Assembly: GCA_964614375.1 (NCBI GenBank)
Contig: CAZTLI010000026.1
Coordinates: forward strand, 1 to 22,896
Length of the DNA: 22,896 nucleotides
Source: CAZTLI01 sp964614375
GTDB taxonomy: Bacteria > Chloroflexota > Anaerolineae > Aggregatilineales > Phototrophicaceae
Direction: 5' to 3'
In this document: piece after piece, positions 8,006 through 15,137 of the stretch
How the letters are laid out: each line of letters starts with the position of its first letter
How positions within the stretch are numbered: position 1 is the stretch's first letter
Position numbers and translations under genes: made by a program
The notes under the pieces: model-generated
The model's database searches: none
Told to the model about the DNA's origin: nothing
What the model saw: only the letters and a program-made list of their open reading frames with translations

Positions 8006-8791
8006 GCGTGATTGTTTGAAGAAATAGTCCATTACGCGGGCAGTATCCGCAAGACGGTCAAGATAGCTGTAGTGGCCTGCGCCTTCATGGATGACCAGCC
8101 CGGCGTCGGGGATGGTTTTTTCGAGTAGTTTGCCCTGCCACAACGGGGTATCTTCGTCTTTATCACCCCAGAATAGCAATGTCGATGGCTCGACACGCGC
8201 CGCATAGGGCAGTAAATCGGCATTGACCACGTTCACAAATGTCTCGCGCATCACCCCCGATACATGCTTGTAGTCGCTAGACCCATAGCGATTGCTGTAC
8301 CAGTTGCGAAGACCAGCAGCAACGCCTTTCGCGCCGACTTTATCTAGTCCATCGCGAATCGCCTTATAAGCGGCGAGGCGAATTTGTGTCGTTAGCGGTG
8401 TTTTTGGGCGCACCCCTGCGCTGTCCGCCAGCGCCATTTTGATGATACGCTCAGGATGTTCCGCTCCGAGAATCAACCCCAACCTGCCGCCGAATGAGTG
8501 CCCGAAATAGAATACCTTATCCAAGTTGTGCGCTTTCATATACTCAGTGACAAACGCTGTATAGTCGAAAACCGTCCATGCTTGCGGGGGTTCATCGCTG
8601 TGACCAAATCCGGGTAAGTCAGGTACATAGACCCGATAACCCTGTGAAATCATCCGTTCAGCCAGAGGCCACACCAGCGCAATATGCGCGCCCCATCCGT
8701 GCAGCATCAACAATGGCTGACCTTCACCTGCGACGGCCTCCGCGATTTTGAGATTGTTGACGTGTGTGAATGTAATTGGTGCGTCTGCCAT
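8000..8791 (-). CDS. Alpha/beta-fold hydrolase
   Basis: A cytoplasmic hydrolase of 263 residues, typical for the family. The oxyanion-hole HGWG is at 31-34, the nucleophile elbow GHSFGG at 97-102 (Ser99), the acid is probably Asp212 in WGDKD, and the catalytic His is 240 in GAGHYSYLD. The core resembles 2-hydroxymuconate-semialdehyde hydrolase/haloalkane-type members, but no feature fixes the substrate. No signal peptide is present. The ATG at 8791 has GAGGA 3 nt upstream and an extended -10 promoter about 25 bp upstream. The gene appears to be transcribed alone; its stop overlaps the stop of the convergent glycosyltransferase by 6 bp (8000-8005). Confidence 0.88.
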   Translation of the reverse strand: MADAPITFTHVNNLKIAEAVAGEGQPLLMLHGWGAHIALVWPLAERMISQGYRVYVPDLPGFGHSDEPPQAWTVFDYTAFVTEYMKAHNLDKVFYFGHSFGGRLGLILGAEHPERIIKMALADSAGVRPKTPLTTQIRLAAYKAIRDGLDKVGAKGVAAGLRNWYSNRYGSSDYKHVSGVMRETFVNVVNADLLPYAARVEPSTLLFWGDKDEDTPLWQGKLLEKTIPDAGLVIHEGAGHYSYLDRLADTARVMDYFFKQSRS

Positions 8792-8815
8792 ATATCCTCG
8801 CTAATGCAGCGTTAG

Positions 8816-8824
8816 ATTATAGCA
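8816..8824 (-). promoter_or_regulatory. Extended -10 promoter of the alpha/beta hydrolase
   Basis: On the - strand TGC is followed by a perfect TATAAT. The -35 at 17-bp spacing is TCCACG (3 of 6). The predicted transcription start lies about 17 nt ahead of the start codon. Confidence 0.55.
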
Positions 8825-8870
8825 AATGGACACGCGCGCGTGGATAGGGATTCGCGAGATTGGAATCTGC

Positions 8871-8901
8871 GAAAATAAAAAGCGCCCTACCACTAGGACG
8901 C
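8871..8901 (-). terminator. Intrinsic terminator of the radical SAM gene
   Basis: On the - strand an 8-bp stem (8894-8901 with 8882-8889, one mismatch) and a 4-nt loop are followed by TTTTTATTTT. It starts about 26 bp after the stop codon at 8927. Confidence 0.75.
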
Positions 8902-8926
8902 AGATATCGCATAGTCAAGTATCGAG

Positions 8927-10852
8927 TTAGTTGAGCAGGGTCACATTAGGACTGCGGTCATCGCGGCTTTTTTTGCGTTCGCTGATGGGTTTAACAGGCG
9001 GGCATTCCCATGCCATTTCCTCAGTTTCTGAGCGAATCTTGCTGAACTTGGGCAGGATACCACAGGCGAAGCACTGGTCACGACAGTCTACACGGGTTTC
9101 ACGCTTGATACTCATCAAATAGTCCTCTTTGAGGAACTTTTTATGCACTGCCACGTCGATATGATCCCAGGGGAATATTTCGTCAATATCGCGCTCACGA
9201 TGGGTATAAAACCATGGATTGAGTCCAGCTTCGTCGAAGGCTTGCAACCACTTATTGTGCGAATAGTGATCCTGCCACGCATCAAACTTACAGCCGAGTT
9301 CCCACGCACGAAAGACCACGCGGTTCAAGCGACGATCACCACGACTGAGGAAGCCCTCGAACTCAGTGCCTTCAATGTCGTTCCAGCGCAAATGAAAGCC
9401 CTGCCCACGTAACTGGTCTTTGAGAAGCCGCTGCTTCGCCAAAACCTGTTCTGGCGTATCCTGTGGCACCCACTGGAATGGTGTGTGCGGTTTGGGGATG
9501 AATGTGCTCACGCCAACGTTGAGCGTGGCCTTACCGCCAAGCAATTTACGACCTTCTGCCAGCACACGTTTACACAGGTCAACAATGGCCTGCACGTCTT
9601 CCAGCGTTTCTTCGGGATGCCCAATCATGAAATAGAATTTGATTGTGCGCCAGCCGCGTGAATAGACATCGCGCGCCGTCTGGATGACCTGCTCATCGGG
9701 CACGTATTTGTTGATGATGTCACGCATTTTCTCTGTTGCTGCTTCTGGCGCGAAGGTGAAGCCACTGCGACGGGTATCACCAATTTTTTCGAGCAGTTCG
9801 GCACTGGCAGATTCGATCCGCAAGCTGGGTAGACTCAGACTCAATCCGGCGTCTTTATATTCCTCATTGACTGCATCCGCTAGTTCATGCACATAGACAT
9901 AATCTGACGAGGAAAGGCTCAACAGGCTGATTTCTTCAAAGCCGGTATGTTCCACAATTTCAGCGATGGCCTGCATCACTTCGGGCACAGTGCGTTCACG
10001 CACCGGGCGTGTAATCATCCCCGCGTGACAAAAGCGACAGCCCCGGGTACAACCGCGCATGATTTCAATCGGCGCGCGATTATGTACGGTATCAATATTC
10101 GGTATGATGAACTTTGTGAAGGGCTTCGGCAGCACGGGTACAATCCGTTTGAGGACGCGACGCGGCGCTTCATCGGTGTTGGTGATGACTTCCCGAATCG
10201 TGCCATCGTCGTTATAAATGACATCATAGAAGCGCGGGACGTACATCCCCTGAATTTTAGCGATTTCGCGTAGCTGGTCATGGCGCGACCAACCGCGTGT
10301 GCGCTGGACTGCCCGCGCCACTTCCACAATGATTTCTTCACCTTCACCAATGACAAAGGCATCAATGAAATCGGTCAGTGGTTCGGGGTTGTAGCAGGCA
10401 TGACCCCCGGCGATGACCAGAGGATAGGATTCATCGCGTTCCATGCTGCGAACGGGCATCCCGGCAAGGTCAAGCAGGTTAAGGACGTTGGTATACAATT
10501 GTTCATAAGGTACACTGATACCCAGCAGGTCGAAATCGCGGATGCGGTGTTTGGTTTCCAGCGAATAGAGTGGAAGGGCCTTATCACGCATAATCGCTTC
10601 CATATCCACCCAGGGGCTAAAAACCCGTTCCGCGAGCATGTCAGACTGGTTATTGACCTGTTCGTAGAGGAGCATGATGCCCAGATTGGACATGCCTAGA
10701 TCGTAAATATCGGGGAAAGCCAGCGCGACTTTAACATCGGTGGCGTCCCACTCTTTGACGACACTGTTGTATTCGCCGCCGACATAACGACCCGGTTTTT
10801 CGACCTTCATCAACACGCGGTCTAGCATCCGTTCGATGTGTTCCGGGTGCAT
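8927..10852 (-). CDS. B12-binding-type radical SAM protein, TIGR03960-like
   Basis: A protein of 641 residues. The N-terminal third (about 38-185) resembles the cobalamin-binding-like domain of B12-type radical SAM enzymes (ALAFPDIYDLGMSNLG near 44-59; VIAGGHACYNPEPL near 146-159). The radical SAM core holds the [4Fe-4S] cysteines in CTRGCRFC (Cys268, Cys272, Cys275; CX3CX2C), with later SAM-barrel motifs such as GHPEET at 411-416. Near the C-terminus there is a second CX3CX2C, CRDQCFAC (Cys590, 594, 597), that could bind another cluster. The family has no assigned reaction known to me; in many bacteria it is fused or adjacent to a DUF2344 partner, not seen here. The frame extends 17 codons upstream, but the ATG at 10852 has a perfect AAGGAG 6 nt before it. 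It is monocistronic, with its own terminator. Confidence 0.88.
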   Translation of the reverse strand: MHPEHIERMLDRVLMKVEKPGRYVGGEYNSVVKEWDATDVKVALAFPDIYDLGMSNLGIMLLYEQVNNQSDMLAERVFSPWVDMEAIMRDKALPLYSLETKHRIRDFDLLGISVPYEQLYTNVLNLLDLAGMPVRSMERDESYPLVIAGGHACYNPEPLTDFIDAFVIGEGEEIIVEVARAVQRTRGWSRHDQLREIAKIQGMYVPRFYDVIYNDDGTIREVITNTDEAPRRVLKRIVPVLPKPFTKFIIPNIDTVHNRAPIEIMRGCTRGCRFCHAGMITRPVRERTVPEVMQAIAEIVEHTGFEEISLLSLSSSDYVYVHELADAVNEEYKDAGLSLSLPSLRIESASAELLEKIGDTRRSGFTFAPEAATEKMRDIINKYVPDEQVIQTARDVYSRGWRTIKFYFMIGHPEETLEDVQAIVDLCKRVLAEGRKLLGGKATLNVGVSTFIPKPHTPFQWVPQDTPEQVLAKQRLLKDQLRGQGFHLRWNDIEGTEFEGFLSRGDRRLNRVVFRAWELGCKFDAWQDHYSHNKWLQAFDEAGLNPWFYTHRERDIDEIFPWDHIDVAVHKKFLKEDYLMSIKRETRVDCRDQCFACGILPKFSKIRSETEEMAWECPPVKPISERKKSRDDRSPNVTLLN

Positions 10853-10858
10853 GATGTG

Positions 10859-10864
10859 CTCCTT
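10859..10864 (-). promoter_or_regulatory. Ribosome binding site that sets the radical SAM start
   Basis: AAGGAG on the - strand, 6 nt upstream of the ATG at 10852. It favours this start over the longer frame beginning at 10903. Confidence 0.65.
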
Positions 10865-10923
10865 GTAGAATTGTTGATCAGTTTGATTAAATCGGACAAA
10901 CAATTTTGCTGATGTTGATTTTC

Positions 10924-10929
10924 ATTATA
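10924..10929 (-). promoter_or_regulatory. Possible -10 box for the radical SAM gene
   Basis: A perfect TATAAT on the - strand, about 70 bp upstream of the start codon. No good -35 is seen and there is no TGN extension, so this is tentative. Confidence 0.3.
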
Positions 10930-10957
10930 CCTGATGCACAGGAGGATGTGTAGCGAT

Positions 10958-12142
10958 ATGTGGCGATGGATACTTGCGGTGATGATGTTGCTAGTCGTGA
11001 CATTGGTTGTGGCGCAGGACGAAGGGTTAACGGTCATTTCGGCGGACAACGTTGGGCAATTGCAATCCGTCGCACAAATTGACCTGACTGAGGGATATAG
11101 GGTTCCCTCATTGAATCCAGAGCAGCCCGACCCATTTCTCGTCGAAACCCGTTTCGATACAGGTTGGTTCGCGCTGGAAACGGCGAATGGACGTTTTACT
11201 GTTTTAGACCATACACAGACCCCCATTCCCCTGTCATTTGATGGATTCAATACGTATATTCAACCGCTGTATGCTGTCTCGGAGAATAGTCCAACGACAT
11301 TTATCGACGGCGCTTATGGACAGAATTTGTTCGTCTCTGTCCATACCGATGGCGCACGCTATTATGTGACGTATGACACACAAGAGTTATATGGTGCTGA
11401 AGGCGTGCAGGTCATCGTGGTTGAGTCGTCTAATATCCCGGTTGGCGTGTGGCTGAATTGTGCGGACGCCGCTGCCGATGAAGCATTGGCCTATCGGGAT
11501 TGTCAGGCATGGTTGGAAATGGTGCCCACTAATCGAAATGCGCGCCGATTTATCATGCGGTTGCCGACAATGCGGACGGTGATGGAACAGGGTTCGCCCT
11601 ACGTGATGCGCGAATCGGATGCTTTTACCCTACCCTTTGCATCAATACAAGACGACGAGGCGATACATAGAATCGGGCGCGTTCCATATCCATATCTGGT
11701 CACTTCATCGGGGGATGGTGTGGTCAAAGTCTGGAATCTGGAAACAGGCGAAACTATCGCACAGGCACAGACACCAACGGGCGACCCGGCTGTGTTCGGG
11801 CAAATCAATGCGGGGGCGACACATCTGGCCTGGCGTGGTCGTGATAATTTTAACTTGCATGTGACGGACTTCACGACGGGCGAAACGCAGATTGTGACAT
11901 CCAATTTACCCTATGTGCAGTGGTATTTTTTGACACCGAATGCAGATGTGGTGATTGCCGTGCATATTGGTCAAGATGCAGTAGTCGTTGCATGGGATGT
12001 GGCTACCGGGCAGCGTTATGACCTGGGACCCTATCGCGCGTGTGGACGGGTGCCGGATATGGCGCGATTGAGTGCGGATGGTTCAACGCTGGTGATTGGC
12101 TGCGACACCGGGTTGGATATGTGGCGCATTGCAGGTGGATAG
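10958..12142 (+). CDS. Secreted WD40-like beta-propeller protein, function unknown
   Basis: A 394-residue exported protein. Residues 1-20 form a signal peptide or membrane anchor (MWRWILAV..., hydrophobic, ending in Ala-Gln before DEG). The rest reads as a degenerate beta-propeller: an N-terminal VISADNVGQLQSVAQI strand of the type seen at the start of WD40-like proteins, then blades ending in patterns such as DGVVKVWNLETGETIAQ, HVTDFTTGETQIV and VVAWDVATGQRYDL, closing with GLDMWRI. The middle (about 100-230) has no recognisable repeat and contains Cys residues in LNCADAA and YRDCQAW that could pair. Starts at 10934 and 10946 are in frame, but GGAGG (10941-10945) best serves ATG 10958, though at a long 12-nt spacing. 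Two DinB genes follow at 5 and 10 bp, so it probably heads a three-gene operon. Confidence 0.7.
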   Translation: MWRWILAVMMLLVVTLVVAQDEGLTVISADNVGQLQSVAQIDLTEGYRVPSLNPEQPDPFLVETRFDTGWFALETANGRFTVLDHTQTPIPLSFDGFNTYIQPLYAVSENSPTTFIDGAYGQNLFVSVHTDGARYYVTYDTQELYGAEGVQVIVVESSNIPVGVWLNCADAAADEALAYRDCQAWLEMVPTNRNARRFIMRLPTMRTVMEQGSPYVMRESDAFTLPFASIQDDEAIHRIGRVPYPYLVTSSGDGVVKVWNLETGETIAQAQTPTGDPAVFGQINAGATHLAWRGRDNFNLHVTDFTTGETQIVTSNLPYVQWYFLTPNADVVIAVHIGQDAVVVAWDVATGQRYDLGPYRACGRVPDMARLSADGSTLVIGCDTGLDMWRIAGG

Positions 12143-12147
12143 CGCGT

Positions 12148-12651
12148 ATGAAAGCGGATGAGATTCGCAGCTTGATAGCCTATCATCACGATACTTATGA
12201 TCGTGTCTGGGACAGTGTAGCCCGGTTAACACCAGAACAGTTCCTCGAACCTGTGAACTATTCGATTGGCAGCATCCGTGACCATTTGATGCACGTTGCC
12301 GCGACTGACCAGCGATGGATTGCGAGGCTAAATGGCGATGACCCGCTGCCTGCGCGATTGGTCTGGGAAACCTATGCCACTATCCCTGCTGCCCGCACGA
12401 AATGGGACGACATTCGCGATTATGTGCGGGCGCATGGGGATAGACTGACAGATGCTGGTATGGATGATGTGCTGACGTATGATTTTCCGCATCGTGGTGG
12501 CTTGAAGCAAATGCTGCGCTGGCAGGTTTATGTGCATCTGGTCAATCATGGCACGGATCATCGGGCGCAGTTGTTGGCACTGCTGCATCGGCATGGTGGC
12601 GCGACATTTGAACAGGATTATATGCTGTATTTGTGGGATAAGGCCTTATAG
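12148..12651 (+). CDS. DinB-family four-helix-bundle protein, copy 1
   Basis: A 167-residue protein of the DinB/YfiT-like fold, whose members bind a metal through a three-histidine site and often act as thiol-dependent transferases or stress proteins. The probable metal ligands are His49 (LMHV), His134 and His138 (NHGTDHRAQ). It starts at ATG 12148, 5 bp after the WD40-like gene stop, with AGGTGG about 9 nt upstream; the frame is open further upstream, but that part overlaps the WD40-like gene. It is paralogous to the next gene: both share RVW-x-SV-x-RL, YS-[IV]-GSIR, NHGTDHRAQ and EQD. Substrate unknown; the DinB name does not imply a link to DNA polymerase IV. Confidence 0.85.
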   Translation: MKADEIRSLIAYHHDTYDRVWDSVARLTPEQFLEPVNYSIGSIRDHLMHVAATDQRWIARLNGDDPLPARLVWETYATIPAARTKWDDIRDYVRAHGDRLTDAGMDDVLTYDFPHRGGLKQMLRWQVYVHLVNHGTDHRAQLLALLHRHGGATFEQDYMLYLWDKAL

Positions 12652-12661
12652 GATAAGGACG

Positions 12662-13162
12662 ATGAACGTTGATACGATTCGCACGTTGTATGACTATAAT
12701 TATTGGGCGCATCGCCGGGTGTGGAACAGCGTCGTCCGACTGAGTTCGGCGCAGTTCACGCAGCCTCTGGACTATTCAGTCGGGTCGATTCGCAATCAGG
12801 TGGTGCATGTGATGGGTGCGGAATGGTTGTGGTTTTCACGCTTGAAGGGTAATAGTCCATCCACTTTCCCGAATCCTTTGGACTACCCCACGGCAGATTC
12901 GGTGCGTGTGCGCTGGGACGTGATTGAACGGGACAACCGCGCCTATCTCCGCAAACTCACGGATGAAGAACTCACGCGCGATGTGCAATATACATCCACA
13001 GAGGGTACAGCCCTGCACATGAGCGCCGTAGGGATTTTGCTGCAAGTCGTTAATCATGGCACAGACCATCGCGCACAGATTTTGCGGATACTGCATGATA
13101 TGGGAATGCCAACGATTGAACAGGATTTGATTTTTTATCTGCTGGAAACACAGGGTGGATGA
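12662..13162 (+). CDS. DinB-family four-helix-bundle protein, copy 2
   Basis: A 166-residue paralogue of the preceding gene, separated from it by 10 bp and probably made by tandem duplication. The metal triad is conserved as His49 (VVHV), His132 and His136 (NHGTDHRAQ). The two copies align along their full length with almost no gaps and differ mostly between residues 62 and 120, where the substrate pocket of the fold is likely to lie, so they may have separated in substrate. ATG 12662 has AGGA 8 nt upstream. The stop is 1 bp from the stop of the convergent kinase gene and no terminator is seen between them. Confidence 0.85.
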   Translation: MNVDTIRTLYDYNYWAHRRVWNSVVRLSSAQFTQPLDYSVGSIRNQVVHVMGAEWLWFSRLKGNSPSTFPNPLDYPTADSVRVRWDVIERDNRAYLRKLTDEELTRDVQYTSTEGTALHMSAVGILLQVVNHGTDHRAQILRILHDMGMPTIEQDLIFYLLETQGG

Positions 13163-13163
13163 T

Positions 13164-14066
13164 TCAACTCAGCAGCAGTCTCAGGCGGCGGTCACGTTCG
13201 TCATGCCCTACCCGCGCCGGGTCAAGGACACCGCGTTGTTCGAGGCAGAATGAGGCGGAGACGGTTGCCATCGCCGCCGCTTCTTGCAGCGATAGACCGC
13301 GCGCTAGCCCCAATAACAATGTCCCACAATAGGTATTGCCTGCACCGGTCTGGTCGATAATTTGTGGGATAGCGATACTCGAAACGAACACTTGTTCTGA
13401 TGTGTCGCGTCGTCCGATGAGTGAGCCTTTTTGCCCCATGCGTATTGCCACGATAGGCGCGCCATCGGCGTAAAAAGCGTGGAGCAGTTCTTGGGGAGAT
13501 ATATCCCCATAAATCGCGCGGGCTTCGGCAAGATTGGGCGAGAGGATGTCGATAGTCCCTGCTTGTAGTGTTTGACGCATAATTTCACGATTTTCGGGCA
13601 GCATGACCTGCTGCAATGGCTCCCACAACAGAATACCGTCCAGTGTGTCGCGCCATGCCCGAATCCCCTCAAACCCTTGCAGCAGATAATAGGCACGACA
13701 ATCGCGATACACATCGGGGAAATGTTCGGGCTGTGCGCCATCCGTAAAGGGTTGAATCGCCTTCACACGATAGAGTTCGCGGCGTGTGCCATCGTCCTCG
13801 AATAGCTGCCATGCCCGCATTTGCGGCAGTGCGAGTTGAGTCAGTCCGCGTGTGTCCAGATGCGTGGATAGATGATTGTAGATGGGTTCGGGTAGACCTT
13901 CGCCATAGACGGCGACGATGCCGGGACGCGAATCCCATAAAGCCGCGCCCATCAACGCATGAGTTGCGCCACCGCCCAACTGTCCCATATAGGTTTGTCC
14001 GGTGGGCAGCACAATATCGTCAATGAATATCGCGCCGATACCGACGATTTCGGGCGTGTCAGGCAT
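13164..14066 (-). CDS. PfkB-family carbohydrate kinase, pseudouridine kinase by position; catalytic Asp replaced by Asn
   Basis: A 300-residue ribokinase-fold protein. The glycine-rich GQLGGGATHALMGAAL is at about 28-43, the NxxE motif of the Mg-ATP site at Asn178-Glu181 (SPNLAEA), the strand IRMGQKGSL at 208-216, and the anion-hole signature DQTGAGNTYCG at 238-248. In the canonical signature (GAGD) the Asp is the catalytic base; here residue 244 is Asn (codon AAT). The start ATG 14066 overlaps the psuG stop by 8 bp, so the two are translationally coupled; in the PsuK/PsuG pathway the kinase makes pseudouridine 5'-phosphate, the substrate-side partner of PsuG. The N-terminus does not resemble E. 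coli PsuK closely. I recall Mak32-type PfkB relatives also having Gly-x-Gly-Asn, so this may be a divergent branch. It could be an altered kinase, a nucleoside-binding regulator, or inactive. Confidence 0.75.
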   Translation of the reverse strand: MPDTPEIVGIGAIFIDDIVLPTGQTYMGQLGGGATHALMGAALWDSRPGIVAVYGEGLPEPIYNHLSTHLDTRGLTQLALPQMRAWQLFEDDGTRRELYRVKAIQPFTDGAQPEHFPDVYRDCRAYYLLQGFEGIRAWRDTLDGILLWEPLQQVMLPENREIMRQTLQAGTIDILSPNLAEARAIYGDISPQELLHAFYADGAPIVAIRMGQKGSLIGRRDTSEQVFVSSIAIPQIIDQTGAGNTYCGTLLLGLARGLSLQEAAAMATVSASFCLEQRGVLDPARVGHDERDRRLRLLLS

Positions 14067-14979
14067 GGGGTTGTTTGATGAGTGCGGCGGCGATTTGTGC
14101 GGCGATACGCCCGTTATTTTGCAGCAATGCAACGTTAGCCCGACGGGACTGGTTCTCGGTCAATTCCGTAACACGTTGGAGTATAAATGGCGTCACCTCT
14201 TTACCGTGTATGCCCTGCGCCCCGGCTTCTTCAGCAGCTTGTTGGATGGCGGCTTCGGCGATGATAGCCGGCAGTTCGTCCGCTTCGGGCACAGGGACAG
14301 CGATGAGGATACCGTGTGATTGTCCGAGGCGCTCGGCTGCGGTGATGATTCGCGCGGCAGCAGATGGCGAGTCAACCCGAACATCAATCGGTAAGCCACT
14401 ATCGCGGGTGAAGAAAGCTGGCAGTGTATCTGTCCCCATGCCAATAATCGGCACGCCCTGTGTTTCAAGGACTTCGAGCGTTAGCGGCAGGTCGAGGATG
14501 GATTTCGCGCCGGAGCAGACCACAGCGACCGGGGTTCGCCCTAATTCGATGAGGTCAGCCGATACGTCGAACGGATGTCCACGATGCACACCGCCGATTC
14601 CGCCTGTCGCAAACACTTTGACGCCTGCAATGTGTGCCACAATCATCGTCCCGGCAACGGTTGTGGCGGCGTCTTCGCCCAATCCGACAGCAATCGACAG
14701 ATCGCGCCTGCTGCACTTGCGGACGCTGCCTAACGGTGCAGACGCAAGTCGTTCAATATCGTCTTGACTAATGCCGACAGTGATTCTGCCTTTGAGCACA
14801 GCGATGGTGGCGGGCACTGCCCCACCCTCGCGCACCGCCGCTTCCATACTGAGCGCAGTCTCGACATTGATGGGGTATGGCAGGCCGTGTGTGATGACGG
14901 TTGACTCTAATGCAACCACCGGCTGCCCGGTTTGCAGTGCAGCGGCAACTTCGGTGGAAAGATGCAGTTCAGAACGCAT
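14059..14979 (-). CDS. psuG: Pseudouridine-5'-phosphate glycosidase
   Basis: This enzyme cleaves the C-glycosidic bond of pseudouridine 5'-phosphate to uracil and ribose 5-phosphate, salvaging RNA-derived pseudouridine. It has 306 residues, full length for the family. Conserved blocks: VALESTVITHGLPYP at 22-36 (Glu25 aligns with the catalytic Glu), GAVPATIAV at 53-61, KCSRRDL at 88-94 (Lys88), FATGGIGGVHRG at 123-134, SADL at 140-143 (Asp142), CSGAKSILD at 155-163 (Lys159, the Schiff-base Lys by alignment), and GKEVTPFIL near 259-267. The usual NPIP is VPVP here. ATG 14979 has AAAGGA 6 nt upstream. It is the first gene of an operon with the overlapping PfkB kinase. No transporter gene lies nearby. 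The call is firm. Confidence 0.94.
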   Translation of the reverse strand: MRSELHLSTEVAAALQTGQPVVALESTVITHGLPYPINVETALSMEAAVREGGAVPATIAVLKGRITVGISQDDIERLASAPLGSVRKCSRRDLSIAVGLGEDAATTVAGTMIVAHIAGVKVFATGGIGGVHRGHPFDVSADLIELGRTPVAVVCSGAKSILDLPLTLEVLETQGVPIIGMGTDTLPAFFTRDSGLPIDVRVDSPSAAARIITAAERLGQSHGILIAVPVPEADELPAIIAEAAIQQAAEEAGAQGIHGKEVTPFILQRVTELTENQSRRANVALLQNNGRIAAQIAAALIKQPHA

Positions 14980-15012
14980 GTTTTATCCTTTGATCGGTGC
15001 GAACTGGCGTGT

Positions 15013-15021
15013 ATTTTACCA
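15013..15021 (-). promoter_or_regulatory. Possible extended -10 promoter of the psuG operon
   Basis: On the - strand TGG is followed by TAAAAT (5 of 6), about 34 bp upstream of the psuG ATG. The -35 position at 17-bp spacing falls in the T-rich tail of the upstream terminator. Confidence 0.4.
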
Positions 15022-15031
15022 CTGTTGGGGG

Positions 15032-15071
15032 TGTATAAAATAGCCGACCCACGAGTGAGACGCGGGTCGGC
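15032..15071 (-). terminator. Intrinsic terminator downstream of the giant gene
   Basis: On the - strand a perfect 8-bp GC-rich stem (15064-15071 with 15043-15050), extended by two further pairs past a mismatch, is followed by TATTTTATAC. It lies about 67 bp beyond the giant gene's stop codon. Confidence 0.65.
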
Positions 15072-15093
15072 GAATGGAGGGGGATGTTGCTCT

Positions 15094-15124
15094 GGGGTAG
15101 TTCACAGGTGGTGTAAACTACCCC
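15094..15124 (-). other. Second stem-loop just after the giant gene's stop codon
   Basis: A perfect 9-bp stem (15094-15102 with 15116-15124, GGGGTAGTT arm), extended by 3 more pairs past one mismatch, with a 5-nt loop. It begins 14 bp after the stop. It has no T-tract, so it is more likely a 3'-end-protecting hairpin than a terminator by itself. Confidence 0.5.
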
Positions 15125-15137
15125 CTGGATGCTTTAC

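Noticed and set aside
9947..10699. Open frames on the + strand opposite the radical SAM gene
   Set aside because: The opposite strand carries a full, well-conserved enzyme with its own ribosome site and terminator; these have neither.
12040..12147. Longer start for the first DinB gene
   Set aside because: The extension overlaps the end of the WD40-like gene in another frame and does not resemble DinB; ATG 12148 has a ribosome site and matches the paralogue's length.
14067..14132. Longer start for the PfkB kinase
   Set aside because: The 22 extra residues lie wholly within psuG, are unlike PfkB N-termini, and ATG 14066 gives the typical overlapping-gene arrangement.
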